Positions 23,241 to 36,845 of a stretch of 64,000 bases of DNA are shown one piece after another. The stretch is from Promerops cafer (Eukaryota > Chordata > Aves > Passeriformes > Nectariniidae): the NCBI GenBank assembly GCA_013398275.1, contig VZSE01002064.1:1038951-1102950 (forward strand), read 5' to 3'. The position numbers were made by a program, and so were the translations under genes. Position 1 is the stretch's first letter. Each line of letters opens with the position of its first letter. Below the pieces are notes generated by a model. The model was given only the letters and a program-made list of their open reading frames with translations. It did not search any database and had not been told where the DNA came from.

Positions 23241-26139
23241 ACCCAAAGTATGTGAAGTGCTGGATACTATTCACGTTATTGGTTTACTGCATTTAGTTCT
23301 CACAAAGGGACTGGATGATAGCCTTTCAAAATGGAGAGCACTCCCTCCCCAGTGCATGTAAGAATGTGATTAAAACCCTCCTACTCCTACGATGCTGGCT
23401 TTAATCATAATCTCACTCGTTAATAACCAAAATGTATTAACATCTGATAGTTGTTAGACACCGTGAAGGGTGTCAGGGGTTTCCATTCAGCTCATGTTGG
23501 ACAGGTGTCCAGGGTAGACCTCCATCATAGTGAGCATAAACACACCTGCCTCTGAGAGAGCCTGAGGATGAAAACCCTGGAAAATCAAGTTCCTCTGTCG
23601 CAACTGCATGGGAAGGTTTCCTTCAACGGGCATTATCAAAGCATCCACAAAGCATGAAGAGCTATAGTTCAATTAAGCAATAGGAAAGTATTTCAAATAT
23701 TAGGGAAGGTTTTGTGAGTGTATGACTGCATGGACATGTATCTATCAATCTCATAAACAGCACAGACAGGTGAATAATGTATTTGTACTTATGGCAGGAT
23801 TAACTTTATATTAATCCATTTCTCACAGGTCATTTTCTGCCATTCCAAGTCCCTGAGCAACCTTAAACAAGTGCCATTTTACTTCTGTCAAGTAGTCAAA
23901 GACATTTTTCTTTCCCTTACTCAGACAAAGAATTCTTTATTAAAAAATTACTCCGAACCCCTTTCTGTATTGATTTTAATCCCAGCCCCCCTGAGTAGTG
24001 ATCAGAACACGTTTATGCCCAGTAGCCCAAAATTATCAGCCCAAGGCGCTGACTCATCAGCAATTTTCTTATGCATAGTTTTTTTAAGAAATGTCATAGA
24101 TCTGGGTTTAAAATGGATGAGGGTATGTGATAAATCATAGATACAAATCAGCCTGGCTCCATTGAAGCCAATGGAGTTTTGAAGTTTCACACCAGTTCTC
24201 TGTAAGGCACACAAAGACCCTAATTGTTGGGAATGTCAGTTTTCTGTGGGAACTTAGTTTTTTGTAGCATTCAGAAGACATATGCAAATGTCAAGATTTC
24301 TTCAAGGCACTGTGTTGCTAATCTCATTTCTCAAGATAACAATTTAGCATGCATTCGCAAATAGAGTTCGTTAATACAAATTTCTGAGCATTCCCTTTTT
24401 ATTGTACTTTGATGGAGAGGATCTCACAATATTTACTGTTCATCTCAATCTGTGAGAGTGGAAAGAGTTAATTTGAATGTTTTGGTCAAATTCTAGTTCA
24501 AGAAATTCATTGTAATCCCTTTTGTGTTTTCCTTAGGTAAAGTGTCAGTCACTTCTTATCCAAACTTGCTATTTTATGTTGCAGGGCACTGTAGATCAGC
24601 CAGTTCATTTTCCCCCCAAGGTGGTTCTGTTTCAGCCATAAGTGAAAAAGACAAATGATTCTAATCTAGTTTTATAAAAAACAGAACCTGTGGGTGGAAA
24701 AAAAAAAAGGTTCTCTAGATAAGTATCTCCATATAGTTAACGTGATTAGTTTTGTTATTCTAACTCTGGTTGCGAGTCCTTGGAACTATTATTCATATTG
24801 AATATGATAAACATATATTAGTGTTATAAATGCAAGCCATATAACAGTGACATATTTTTTTAATGCTAGCTTATGCTCTTTACATTTATAGTTTGCTGTT
24901 TTAGCTGCTAATCTACCCTCTACTTTATTGCCATTGTTGTTTATAACTCTACCCCTTCCCCATTTCATCGCAGATAGTCTCATACAAAAGAGTAAACAAC
25001 TTTTGCAGTTTAAAATAAACAAAAAACCCCAAAAGTCTTTAGAAGGCAGGAAAAAAAAAAGAAATGCAGGTATAGATTTACACTTTTAATGTTTTTGATA
25101 TTCTGGTGTACATTGTCAGAGATGTTTCACCTTTTCTTTGGCTTCGATCTTCTCTTTCTTGTGCAAACTTCAAAAGATACATTTTTCATCACATTTCATA
25201 AATTTGCCAGTAGGACCAGGTGAACAGAAAACTTTGCCTTTATTAATTAGCAGCGGAAATTCTTCAAATAAGGCACTATTATGTAATTCAAAACAAGCAG
25301 AAAAAATACTGGAATATCAAGCTTTGTGCCTTGTTCCAAATAGCAGCCTTCTCGAAATCTGCAGGAACAAGACTGCAGTGGTGCTATGATAGCTCGTGGG
25401 TGCCTCGGTGGGGGGAGTTGATTTTGTTTTGGGGTAGGGTTACAATGGGGCAGCAAAGATCCCTGTGTTAGGAACCCTTTTTTCCAAGGGCTGTTACTCT
25501 GTGCTTTTCAGGACGATGGGAAGCTCAGCACTGTCTTCAGCTGAGTTAAGATACAGCCTCGGGTTTGGCATGTGTCAGTTCTTATCTTTCAGAAGACTTT
25601 CCCCATCCTCTGCTTCAGGAAGAAACGTAAACCTTATTGATCCTCATGAGATTTAAATGTGTGGGTTTGAGAATGGTAGCATTATTTGTGTATTTTGGGA
25701 ACTGGTAATTGAACTTTACATTCTGGTCAAATCACAGAGTTCCTATCAAGCTCTGTCAATGTCTTCATGGAAGGAAGAGAGGAGCCAAATACCATAAATA
25801 TACTGATTATTGTTTTAACAGTATGTGGTGCAGTACCAGTTACAGGAATTGAGGAATACAAAAAACTTTCACTTCCCACATTGAGCAGATGTGGAAGATC
25901 CAAACATACCTGCTGGCTCCTTTCTTGGACTGAACAAATCCCCATTAGAAGCATGTGAACGAGAGACTTGTTTCTCTGTAAGCAGAACTTTGAAATGTTC
26001 CTTCTTTATCCCCATTAAAGCATAATTTGATTTTGCCCTCCCATTAAGTAATCTGCCAGATGAGTATTCAAAGCCCTCTGATTCCCATTTATCAAGTCAA
26101 ATTAAATGTTTCTGACCAGGTTCATCAACTAGGTATGTT

Positions 26140-26460
26140 TTAATCAAATTTAATGACATTTTCAATGAAATAGTAACTGCATTGAGCATTTTTCTGTTTG
26201 GATGCATGGGGGTAGGAGAGGCATTTGCTTCCTTTGAACACGAAGAGGCTTGGTGTCAGTCTCTGTTTATTATTGTGAAACATGACAGTTATCTGAAGAA
26301 AACCAGCAGGATTTAATCTGACAGCCCAGTAAGGGAAGAGTGCCACCAATCTAATTATCCAGTAATCTAGTCAGAATGGGAGTAATTCTGTGCCTTTCTC
26401 AAGTCAGTTAATCACATTTCCCGTGCATTAGCAGCTGCACATGCAGAGCTTTTAGGGATG
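26140..26460. other. Candidate conserved non-coding block
   Basis: The block carries many homeodomain-type and related cores in a short space (TTTAATGA, TCTAATTATCC, GTAATCTAG, GTTAATCAC) and has no low-complexity sequence. Open frames are short. It resembles developmental enhancers in composition only. No alignment is available to support this. Confidence 0.2.
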
Positions 26461-26680
26461 AGCTCTTAGCCCAGTGTAGCCCATGGAAGACACAAGAGAG
26501 GCATCATGTCATTGTCTTTGTTGTCAGGTTGTTTTTTCTAAATTATAATAAAGCATTTCTGTTCAGACTTGCTTTCACTCTTTGAGATAACCTCTTTTGA
26601 TACTTTCTCAGTTCACCATCAATTATTAACGATGAAAAATACTTATTAATTTTGGATGTCCCAAGATGTAGGAAAAGGGG

Positions 26681-26699
26681 TGTCACCCAAGGGGTGACA
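26681..26699. repeat. 8-bp inverted repeat, 3-nt spacer
   Basis: TGTCACCC (26681-26688) and GGGTGACA (26692-26699) are exact reverse complements separated by AAG. The arms loosely resemble nuclear-receptor half-sites arranged as an inverted repeat with three-base spacing, but they do not match the AGGTCA core. No factor is assigned. Confidence 0.6.
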
Positions 26700-29600
26700 T
26701 TGATAACATAGTCAAAAATCATCATTCCTCCTTCCTTTTTTTCCTTTTTTTCTAATGTCCTATGGTAAACTGAGGAACATAAGAACAAACCAAAACCAAA
26801 CAAAACCTTAACGCTTAGCCAACAATTGTCAAGTTATCTTCAGGCCAGGTGTCAAACAACGTAACATATGTATGGTATAGAAGGTGGGTTGGGGGGGATT
26901 TTTCATGGAGAAAAATTAATTCAGTTTCTGGCAAAAGTTCAGATGTTAGAGTTTTCTGCTTTTGTTGTTCTTTTTTTAATTTAAGAGTCCTTAAGGCTTG
27001 ATTCTCCTATTTGCTAGTTGTGTGGCAGGCACATTTATCCTGCCTGTCATTTCTTCCCCCCCATTTTATTGTCAAGCCAGGGGAGAAATTATTTCATAAC
27101 TCTGTCCTCAGAGGTATGACTTGCCAGCCTGAAATATCTACTTTGGATTGTAAGTAGTTGGGGCGAAAAATGCTGATCCCTGAATGTTTCATCATTTTTT
27201 GCAAGGGCAGCAGACCTCGTGCTGTCATATATTTATTTCTGCAGGCCAACCCACTGTTCTTGTAAGTAGGCAAGATATGTCTTGCTCTTACTTCAGGAGA
27301 AGAAGAAAGATGTGTTCTAAATGTGGGCCTTTCCTACACTTGCATTAAAAAGGGAATTCTTGTGGGCTGCCAGAGGATATTTAAATGCTTGCTTCTCAAC
27401 TTTTCCTGTGAAAGCAGAGGGCTTGAACTCGCTGAAGGTTTAGATATCATCAGGTACCTTTTGGCTTGGTTAACTCCCTGCAATGGGACTGCAATTTTGT
27501 CTCTGGACAACATCATTGTACATGAAAAAGTTACCCCTACATAAAGCAGAAATAAATTTCAAATTGAAGAATTAAAAACGAGAAGAAAAATGCCCATTCA
27601 GTTGCCCTTTCTAAGCCTTGGTTAATTGAAAGAGTGCTAAAGCAACTGGCCTGCCTGAAAGACTGCTTGGTCTTACATCAGGCCAGAACATCAACTCTGC
27701 CTGGAAAGACAGGTAGGGAGTTTTCTCCTATCTCTAGAAAACAACTGATTAATAAAATATTTGAAATTTGGTGGTGTTCCTATTCAGTGTGATTTAAATT
27801 GCATCTTTGCTCTATCCTGAAGCTCCTTGTCTCTCCCTCGAACAGTCACATAGGAATAACACTTTGGATCCAGATGTTGCAGTTCAATTTGATTTTTGCT
27901 ATATCTAAATTCCTTTCATCTTTCTCACCTTGCTCAGATTAAGGGAGTTGAACTGAGTGAAGACAGCTTGTGCAGCAGCAGTAGAGATTGGTTATGCATT
28001 TTTTTCAGCTTTAACTTTGCTTGTGTAACTCTGGGTGTTGTCACTGACAGCAGGAGCTGATTTAAATGGAAGAGCTGGTTGTTTTCCATTCCCGTTTGAC
28101 AGGGAGGTGGTGGAGGTCAGAAAGAGAAGAGCTGCCATCAGTGCTGTGGATTTCTCAGAAGGGCAAATGGCTCCAATTAAAAATAACAATAATTCCTTAA
28201 GAAGATACACCAATGTCTCCTGTGAGACTGTAGTGACTAAATAGAACTCACTAAGGAGGCATTACATACCAAAAGGGAGAATGGGAAGAAGTGACCCTGT
28301 GAGAAGAATTGAGCTAAACTTCATGCCAAGTTCAGCATTTCACTTGCAAATGAGTACCAGATCTGAGCTGATCTTCAAAAATGCATTTGTAAAGTTTGAC
28401 AGAAAAAGTCTGCAAGAGCCGGCTTTGCAAAAGCATGGCTCATTTTTTAATTTTGACTTAGTGGAAACAGCAGTTATAGAGCACTTCTAAGAACTGAAGG
28501 TGCTGCCATTCCATACCAGGGTCCAGTAGAGTCATGTAAGCAACTGTCAGTGTGCACAATGTAGTTACATTTTTATATCAAGTAGAACAGCAATGCATTT
28601 CATATGTAAATATAGTTCTTCTGAACACTGTTTTATGTTCAGGAGCTTCAGATCCCCCCTTTCTAGTTATTTTTTTTTTTCTTGGCCAGTAGTCATCTGT
28701 AACTTTTGGAAATATTAGTGAGATTCTCCTGAAGTTCTTCAGGAATACTCTTTGATTATTATTCCTTAACAAAGTACAAATAATTAAATTTCTACTCTTA
28801 GATGTGCTGCCTATGTGCACAATTTACTTATGTGATTGACTTTTTGAGACTATGAAACCAGTGTCTTGAAACAAGCAGGACTTGTTATTGCATTTAGAGA
28901 TTTGTGCTTTGAGTATTCCGTATGTGGCTAAATAAGACACATGTGCTTTGCTTGGCTTTTTTCTTAAAAGAACTTTTTAAGTAAAATTACCTCAATCTGC
29001 AGATAGGGGCCTGTGGAACCAGCTTCATTAAGCAGAAAAAAAACATCTTCAAACTTCTGCTCCAGAAGATATAGGATAGCTGAAAAGCTTCCTTGTCTTT
29101 TGAGGTCCATTTTAATTCATCATTTAAATTGTGATTAATGAGTGAGATGTTGAGACTCAGAGCATCAGTTTTAAAACTCCTGCTGAGCAGGGCAGCAGCA
29201 ATGCATAGGTATGTACAAATCTGAAGGCCCTTTCACAGCTTTACATCATGGGTCTTGCATTTCTCCAGTGATGTTGAGCTGTTTGTCAGCAGACACTTTG
29301 ATTTCGGTGTTCAAATTAATATCTGCTGAATGAGCAGTGTTTTGCAGAAGTTGAGCTTTGTGTCTTGTTCATTCTTAACAAGAGAGCCTGCTGCTGTCTA
29401 AGGAATTTCCCAGTGACAAGAAGGGCTTTGTGTAAGGAGTGAGGGGGAAAAAAGACCTTAACTGACGTAAGGGAATTATCAGTCTGCCTTTCTGTAGGAA
29501 ATAACTGTGGACTTTGAACTCTGGATAATGATGACGGAGTTATCATTTCAAATCTTGATGTAATATATAGGGCCTTCAACTTTCATCCAATTTTCCCCTT

Positions 29601-29817
29601 GTTTGTTTCGCTTCACTTTTTTCGTATTAATAAACTGTGGTCAGGTTCCTCACTGATTTTATCAATGTTGTTGCTATAGTCTTTCAATCTCTTTACGCCA
29701 TCAAATGAAATACTCTGGACTGGAAGCACAGCATCGGTATTTAACCAGACCGTGAATTCCAGCCTCATTTGAGTTTAGGTTTTGTCAGTCTTGCTTAATC
29801 CTACTGCCAGACCAGAA

Positions 29818-29869
29818 ATACCATTGCTGATACGTGAAAAATGGTATCATGCTACTGATACCATTGCTG
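29818..29869. repeat. Direct plus inverted repeat cluster (ATACCATTGCTG)
   Basis: ATACCATTGCTG occurs at 29818-29829 and again at 29858-29869. Between them AATGGTATC (29840-29848) is the exact reverse complement of GATACCATT (29857-29865), giving a 9-bp stem with an 8-nt loop. The three copies sit within about 50 bp, which suggests local duplication with inversion. Confidence 0.75.
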
Positions 29870-32331
29870 TGTGTGGAAAATTCACTTTCCCTTCTTCTTC
29901 AGCACCAGCATTGGACCACTATTTGGCAGCCTGTGTGTCCCTAAAGTGGAACAGCGTGAGCAGGCAATGGTGAGAGACAAAAGTCTTTGTGGTCTGTGTA
30001 GTATTTATAAGACTGTAGGAGGAGAAGGAGGCCCGAAGAGCTTAAATCACTTGGTTGAGGCCATTATGTCAGAGCTTGGCATTATAACCCATCGTTTTGC
30101 TCCCAGCGTAATACTCAGGTGCCACATCAGTCACAGGCTCACACTCTGCTACATCAATCCTTAAGCTTTTAGTGTCCTATGAGATGCTGCATATAAAGGT
30201 GTTTGTACCAGACAGCTTTTCTGCCCAACACTGAAGCGACCCCAGTAAAGCTCACAGCTTAGCCCTGAGGAGGAGTTCTTACACCACTGTCCAGAGCCAA
30301 AGCTGGAAATGTTTTGGAGGGTTATTTTTCACAGGATTTCTTTTTGTTCAGTGTGTAGGGGTTTATTTTTACTAGTGCTCTACCTAACAAGACATTAAAT
30401 CATTGATTCAAAACATTTAAAGAAAAAATATTGAGGTAAAAGAAAATGCTTCAGAGTAGACAAACCTAAAAGGTCAGCACATACCACAGAAAATGCTATG
30501 AGTATTGGAAATGTGTGGCAAAGTCAAACTTATGCAATGAATAGAAAGAATGACCTTTTAAGGGTACCTTTCCTCTGTGCTCCATGTTCTTCATTTTGAC
30601 ATCTTCTCGTCTTGAGGCTGTCCCCTGCCTATGATTTCCTCTGATATTTATATTATTTTTCATTCTTTTAAAAGTATGTTAAATTTCTTTCCATCCTGTT
30701 TAATAATATGGAGTTTTTAATCATTGCTCCATTTATTTTGGGGTTTTCTCCCTTCTTCTTTTCCAAATTTTAATAAATAGCTTTCTCCCTGGTGTTTCTA
30801 AGTTTCCAAATCTGTAATCAACGTTTTTTCCTTTCCTTCATTTCACTCTACTTCTACCATCTATAAGAATGCTTTTTTCTCTTGTTCTTGTCCTATCTTA
30901 ACTCAATCTGAATCTAGAATGAAGGTCGTGCTTGAATTAAAATGCAAATAATGAAAATTTATGAAGTTGAGAGATTGAAAAAATGAATTGGCATCTAAAC
31001 CTTCCAAGGGTGAATGAATAAAGACTTAAGAATTTAGAAATTCGATACTCATAGGCTGGTGGAAAATGACTTTGCTAAATGTACCCATCTGTGCAGTCCT
31101 TGTTTATAAGCCTACATATTTTAGTTTGTCAGGTTTCCATTGGTTGTCTACCATTACATTATTTTAAACGGGACAAATATGTGGAGTACAGAGCTGTCAC
31201 ATTGTGAGGGAAAATATTTTATCCTGGTCAAAAACTCTGTAAAAGAAGTTGGAAAGTCAAAAAGAAATTGGATCTCTCAGTGATGTGATATCCATGACTT
31301 AAAAACTTTACAAATGAACAGACCACAGTAAGAATGCAGTGATGTAAAACTACGTGGTCTTCTGTGAATAATAAATAGAATAACTTATTTATAAAGGAGA
31401 AATAAGTATTTCTTTTTCTTAAATGTATTCTATTCATTATTATCATAATGTGAATCACTCAAATATGTTAAAAATTTAATATGAACACAATTAATAATCC
31501 CGGTGATTATCACCCCAGGTTAGCTATTTTATGTAAATACCATTTTCAATACAAATCAAGGTAGAGGAACAATATCCCACAGTCCCAAGTATTTTGGGAG
31601 AAGTGGTGTTGATGTCAGCCAAGCTTTGCTGGAATCTCCCTGTGATCACTTAACCAAAGCTCATGTATTTGGTAGATATGCTTCTGGGGAGGGAGAGTTC
31701 TGCCCTGGCTCTTCCTCGCTTTCCTCTCAGTGATCTTCTTCATAAAATTGCAAGAAACTGATGTGATAAGCTGAATCCTGATTTTCCCATGGGACAGTAA
31801 TAATAATGTAGCTTGGGAAGAAGAAAGATGGAAACTGTGTTGACCCTTGAGATTGTCCTGAATACATCAGTGGACAAAATAAATGGAGCATTTCCTATTA
31901 AGGATTAAGTGTTGTAAATGTGATGAAAGACTAGACGTGGGTCATAAAGGCAAACAATGACTCTGATCTGACTTAATCATCCTTATTTTACTAGACAGTC
32001 AGTCGCCCGTGCTGCTCTTTGGGCTCCTGGGGCATATGAAACTCCTGGCATTACTCAGTGAATCTAGGCAAGAGGGGAGGGTGTGGGCTGTTATTGTGGC
32101 TTTTCAGCCATTTATTCATCTGGCAATCCCCAGTAGATTGCTGAAATATCAGAGATCTTCGGGCATCTGTGAATTACGGGGCAAAAATAAAAGGAGGAAG
32201 AAAGAAATGTCATGGGTTTGGAAGTCCATAAGAGACTTACTTGGCATCTTGCACATGGCAGCCTCAGGGATCAGCTTTGATCCCTTATTGCTCATCACAA
32301 GAGAGCTGGTGCACTGCAGCCCTACATATAT

Positions 32332-32631
32332 TTATGGCAAGCAGTTCTCTTCATCTCTGTTCAGAGGCCTGCCAAATGGGGAGAGATCCAGTTTGCATAG
32401 TAATGCTCCCTCAAACCATCTCCTTAACCTTGGTTTCTCCTCCAGCTCATCCATGTTGCTTATCCAGCACTTGAAATCAATCTTGTGCCCTATAAAGGAC
32501 AGTGAGTAAATGTACTTAGCCTTGTGTCGGGTTGGCAGCTGGGAGGCCTCTCGAAGACATTGCTGTACCTCTTTTAGCCTTCCTGCCACTGTTTTCACAT
32601 GCTGGCTCATTACTGGGCATCTCTGTGCTAG
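32332..32631 (-). other. Unrecognised coding-like block with acceptor-like upstream end
   Basis: On the minus strand a frame is open from 32631 to a stop at 32332, about 100 codons including the stop. Immediately upstream the minus strand has a pyrimidine-rich run ending in CCTGTAG (32632-32638), which looks like a 3' splice site. The predicted peptide is charged and helix-like at first (VAGRLKEVQQCLREASQLP), then contains KAKYIYSLSFIGHKIDFKCW and NMDELEEKPRLRRW, and ends ...NRDEENCLP. Codons such as AAC ATG GAT GAG CTG GAG GAG AAA look like real coding usage. I cannot match it to a family. It could be a terminal exon, a decayed element or chance. No polyadenylation signal is seen directly after the stop. 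Confidence 0.22.
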
Positions 32632-34640
32632 CTACAGGGTAAGGGGGTAAAAGCTGTCCTTCCACAGCATTCTTTAGTTATAGTACTTGGCAAAAAAAAT
32701 ATACAAAGATTCATTACCAAGCTGGTTTTAATTCAATATATGCTTGGAATATTGAACTGAATATACTGGAACTCTCCAGATCCTTGTTTAAAACAGAAAA
32801 GAGGAATCTTGATTTCTGTTTGAAAATGTTTATTACTGCATCAAAGAAAGTGTTATCAATCTGTCAAACTCACTCAGTAACAACTTATTTGGACCAGGTA
32901 CAAATGTTTCTTTTGCCACAGATTTATATCCAAAGTCAGACTAGGAAAAGAGGGAGACTTTTTTTATTTTTTTCTGCCATCATTAGCACAGCCTCCTTCA
33001 GGACAAATTGATTTAATATGTGGAGCAGTGGGGTTGTTCTCATTTTGGAGTTATTTATCTGCCTTCAGAGAGCACAGGGTTACCCGGAAACAGGCACAAT
33101 GGATCAGTACCTACACACACGTCCTGTGACCCCCCTGCACTGCAAGGCAAGCCATGCCTTCCACAGGCAAATTTTCATTGCTCACATGGATGCTAGTTTT
33201 TCCTAGGGAGGCACCTCTTGGAATGCATTGGTGCAATGTGTTAGACTACACCATAAATAGAGTTATAGCACACAATCACATCCAACTGATAGTTTTCTTA
33301 GGACTGAAGAGAGAGAGATCTGTATTTTCAGGCAGAGCACATAAAAATATTCTTATTCCAAGCCTTGTCAACTCTCCCATCTAATTAAAAAACACACCTC
33401 TCTAGGTATAGGAATTTAAATGCCTTTAGTTCTTTCTCTTTTTTCAGTGCCATCAGCATTCAAAATGTAATTTACAGCCCAGTTCTTCCAGCAGATGTCT
33501 TTTTCCTGCAGATCTCATTTAAGAAGATGTTCTGCTGGAGGAGATCTAATGGGACCTAGTTCTAATACAAGGATTTAATTGCTCTTGCTTTCAAAGTGAT
33601 GAGTTGGCTGATTAAGTTATGGAGGCTAGATGGGAGAAAATGGGGCACTATTGGCCAGAATTTTAAATTTATTTTAGATATCTAAAGATGCACTTATGCT
33701 TGAAGGCAGATTTTTTAAAAGCAGATAGATACTTAACTCCTAAACATGGAAATTCCATAAAAAAAACTAACCCAGAGTGCTTTTTTGGAAAGTCTTAGGC
33801 TAATGGTATGCTTTGAATATCTTTCTCAGACAATTCAGCCTCTCATGGGAGGAAAAGGTGTCCAAAACTACAAGTTTTAGTTGTCTTTCTTGGCTCTCTT
33901 CATGAGAGCTGTGGGTGTTTTGTTAGGTTCTTAACACCCTTAAGAGCAGTATCTAATCTTGTGTAAGATTTATAATGTACATATGTACGCTTTCAGGGTC
34001 TGTCCAGGCTGTCTTTACTGTTGTGGCTTTACAGAGGAATTACTAGCCCATAATCCAGCCCCAAACTATTGAAAACCAGTTTTTATCTAAGTCTACTCTT
34101 ATCTGCACCTCTGTTTAAAATAATTTTCCCAAGAGGAGTCTAAAAGCAAAATTGAAATCCACAGGAGGTATTTTTACACTAAGAGCTTAATATTCACTTT
34201 TACGTGTGTTTCAGATACTTTGTCTCAAGGTAGTTGTTTATTTAAGATGTAAGCATGTTAAATCTAAAAATAGTTTTAATTCATTTTAGTTCATTTTTTA
34301 ATTACAAAAGTTAAAATAGGAGTTTAATTTTTTCAAAGCTAGATTTGCAAGAAGGCTCAGAAACATGGTGGCAGAGCGGTGTTTTTAGGTTTTGTTATTT
34401 TTGGAGCCTTTGTGTGTTGTTTTTTTTATCAGTAGTACCTCAGTAGCACCGAGTTTTAGAAGAGGAATATCAGACTAACAGTTTTCAAAGCCTTCTTAAC
34501 TTCTGTGGGGGCATTTCACAATAAAACTTCTGGCACAGATGAGATTTGGGCTGTAAGATGCTTGGGCAAAACCCCCGTCTGATGGATTTAAGAAAATTCC
34601 GTAGTGATTCAGAGAAAGAAGGGTAACCCATGATTTACAA

Positions 34641-34674
34641 TTTTATTTTATTATTAATTTTATTTTATTTTATT
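34641..34674 (+). repeat. (ATTTT)n pentanucleotide repeat
   Basis: Imperfect TTTTA units run to a CTGCAG. The pyrimidine-like run plus CAG imitates a 3' splice site, but the following sequence reaches a stop after about 23 codons and no exon is called. Confidence 0.8.
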
Positions 34675-35872
34675 CTGCAGTCATGCAGAAAGAATACCGT
34701 AAGGCTCTGAAGGCAGCACTTGGAAAGGGTCTGGGATGTTCAGCCTCAGAGTAGCGCTGTGGAGTGAGAAACTAAAGGCTTATTGTTTGCATTTCCTCCC
34801 TTTCAGCCCCAGTGGGCTTCCACACTTGGCACAATCTAAGCATTGCATTATTTTTCCTGACATGAAGGCACATTGCTCAGCCTCTTTGCCTTTGGTCAGA
34901 TATCAGCAACAAAAATGATGTCTTTGTGTAGCAGTTTTGTGAGGAGTAGCAGCTCTGGTCAGTATTTCATAGATTCATTTTATTGGTCAAGATCTTAAAC
35001 CTTCCCTTTTCTCTCCCCATATGAGGGAGGGACACTTGTTCCACAAAAGACTGGTTCTTACAAGACAGTGGGACATTTATTTAAAAGCCAGATTTGAATC
35101 TCTGAGAACTTTTCTTCCTTCCTTGTTTTGTCTGAGACTGGAAACAAAAGGAGCAAAATTCCACCACCCCAACCCCCCCAAACAAAAAAAGTACAGAGAC
35201 TTGGTGGCCATACCTCTCTCAAAAGCTTTCTACTTCAAACTGCATCTTGGATTTTCCATACGTCCTTGGAAACCTTACTGTCTTTCCATGGATATGAATC
35301 AATGTCATTCAGAAAGAATTGGCTCAGTGCTGATGCTACAGAGCCCTTGCACTGGCACAGTGACTTCTTCAGCACTTCAGCTTTTTTGGTGAGATTGTTC
35401 CACATGTTTTGTATGATCTTCCCATCTGAAACACTTCAGAATTACACCTGGGCTGGCTGCTGACCCACCCAATCCAAAGCAGAGTGTCAGAAAACTTTTG
35501 TGAAGTAGTCTCTTCCCAGCATTTCTCCAATCCGCTTCCAAAAAGTGTGCAATTGTTGTTGGATTTTAAATTCTCTTTTCAGGCTTGTGTATCTAAATAA
35601 ATTCCCACCTGGGCAGAATGGTTTTAAAACATTTGTCTAAACCAGATGTGACTGCAGTAGATAACATTGGAGTAGTTATTTGCAGCTAAAAGAATGCTGT
35701 ATAAACATTTGAGGGTCTCTCTTAAAATTTGGAGAGAATAGCAGTTGGTCTTCAGCAGGCCTTTCTCTGGAGTTTTGTTTTCCTATCCCAAGTTAAAACA
35801 AATGTATTTTCTGAGCTGGTCATAGCAGATTTGTAAGAATTCTGCAAGTTTTGACCCAAATTCATATATAAG

Positions 35873-35910
35873 TTTTCAGAGGTAAATAGTGTTATTTTTC
35901 AGAGGTAAAT
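35873..35910 (+). repeat. 15-bp direct repeat (TTTTCAGAGGTAAAT)
   Basis: TTTTCAGAGGTAAAT occurs identically at 35873-35887 and 35896-35910, a 23-bp period. Both copies contain CAG followed by GTAA, resembling splice-site cores. It is a small perfect duplication. Confidence 0.88.
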
Positions 35911-36845
35911 TCGAAGACCTCAGGCTGTTGGAATGAAACTTAGAGGATGAGTGTCTCCCACACTGAAGCCAAGGGAAGTTTCACCACTGGTGTCAAATAT
36001 GCTTGGGCCTCTGGTCTTCACGGATTCGTGTAGTGGGATCTGTTCTGCTAGCACAGTCTTTATAGAGCAAAGGAGAAGCGAGAAGAGTTGGAAGGTGTTA
36101 CCAGTCATCAGCAATGAAACAACACTAGGAAGAAAGCTGTTTTTTTTTTCTTGCCTTTGGGACTTATTTGCAGCATACCTAAAAATCCATCTGTGCGTGT
36201 GGCTGAGAGAATTGCTGCCCGTCTGTGCCCTGGCTGCCAGCCTCTGTAATACCCTGGGGCTCCAAAGTAGATCCACTTGGTAGCCAGCTTTCTGTGTAAG
36301 CTCTCTTGTGCTCATGTAATCAGAGTCCTGCTGGGGTCATTACATGATTGACCATTGATTTCTGTTGCCAACATTTTGACCCTTTAGAGACATAGTGGGA
36401 TTAATCATCAGCTGATTTGACTTCATGTGTATTTATTTTAAGGGGAGATGAGGGCTCCTGAGAGAGATGCTGGTCAACTTGAGAATTGGTGAAGGAAGGT
36501 GAGTTAGGAAACTAAAAGTGGGCAGGCTGGTTAAGTGAAAGAAAAGGGTCAACAATATGGTAAAGCTCTGAAAGTATACTTATTATAAGCTTCCTTTAAT
36601 GCTTCAGACCTCAGATCACTTTGTGTCTGGTTTGGCATGGATCTCGCCTGGCTGACATGCATTTATCTTTGTACAGGTGCACCACACAGTTTTCATGGCA
36701 CAGCAGTACCCCTCAGTGCTTTCAGCAGGTTGGAAAACAGTACTCAAATGTAAGGTGTGCAGGGATCCAAACTATGAAAACTGAAATTTAGCCATGAGAT
36801 CAATTTAGATAGATGTATGCTTCTCAGAAAATTATCTTTGGAATA

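Larger units (their letters stand above)
20592..29817. other. Stretch without recognised gene; AT-rich blocks
   Basis: No gene was identified. The stretch contains an imperfect TAA/TAG trinucleotide patch near 21227-21262, A runs near 24697 and 25053, a C/T-rich tract near 26724-26753 and a T run near 28667-28680. Several AT-rich blocks dense in TAAT and ATTA homeodomain-type cores could be conserved enhancers; two are listed separately. A 69-codon plus-strand frame at 28281-28490 is fairly protein-like in composition but has no recognisable family or splice context. Confidence 0.45.
29870..35872. other. Stretch without recognised gene
   Basis: No gene was identified with confidence. A coding-like minus-strand block (32332-32631) is listed separately; it is overlapped by a 166-codon plus-strand frame (32009-32509) without family motifs. 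A MEF2-type site CTAAAAATAG lies at 34264-34273. A perfect 12-bp palindrome GTACATATGTAC lies at 33977-33988. All are isolated motifs. Confidence 0.45.

Noticed and set aside
25407..25440. G-rich run as a possible G-quadruplex
   Set aside because: Four G-tracts exist, but two of the loops are much longer than seven bases, so it is not a canonical motif.
34674..34753. Possible exon after TTCTGCAG, starting MQKEYRKALKAALGKG
   Set aside because: The acceptor-like run is a pentanucleotide repeat, the frame ends after about 23 codons, and a resemblance to receptor tail sequences is too short to mean anything.
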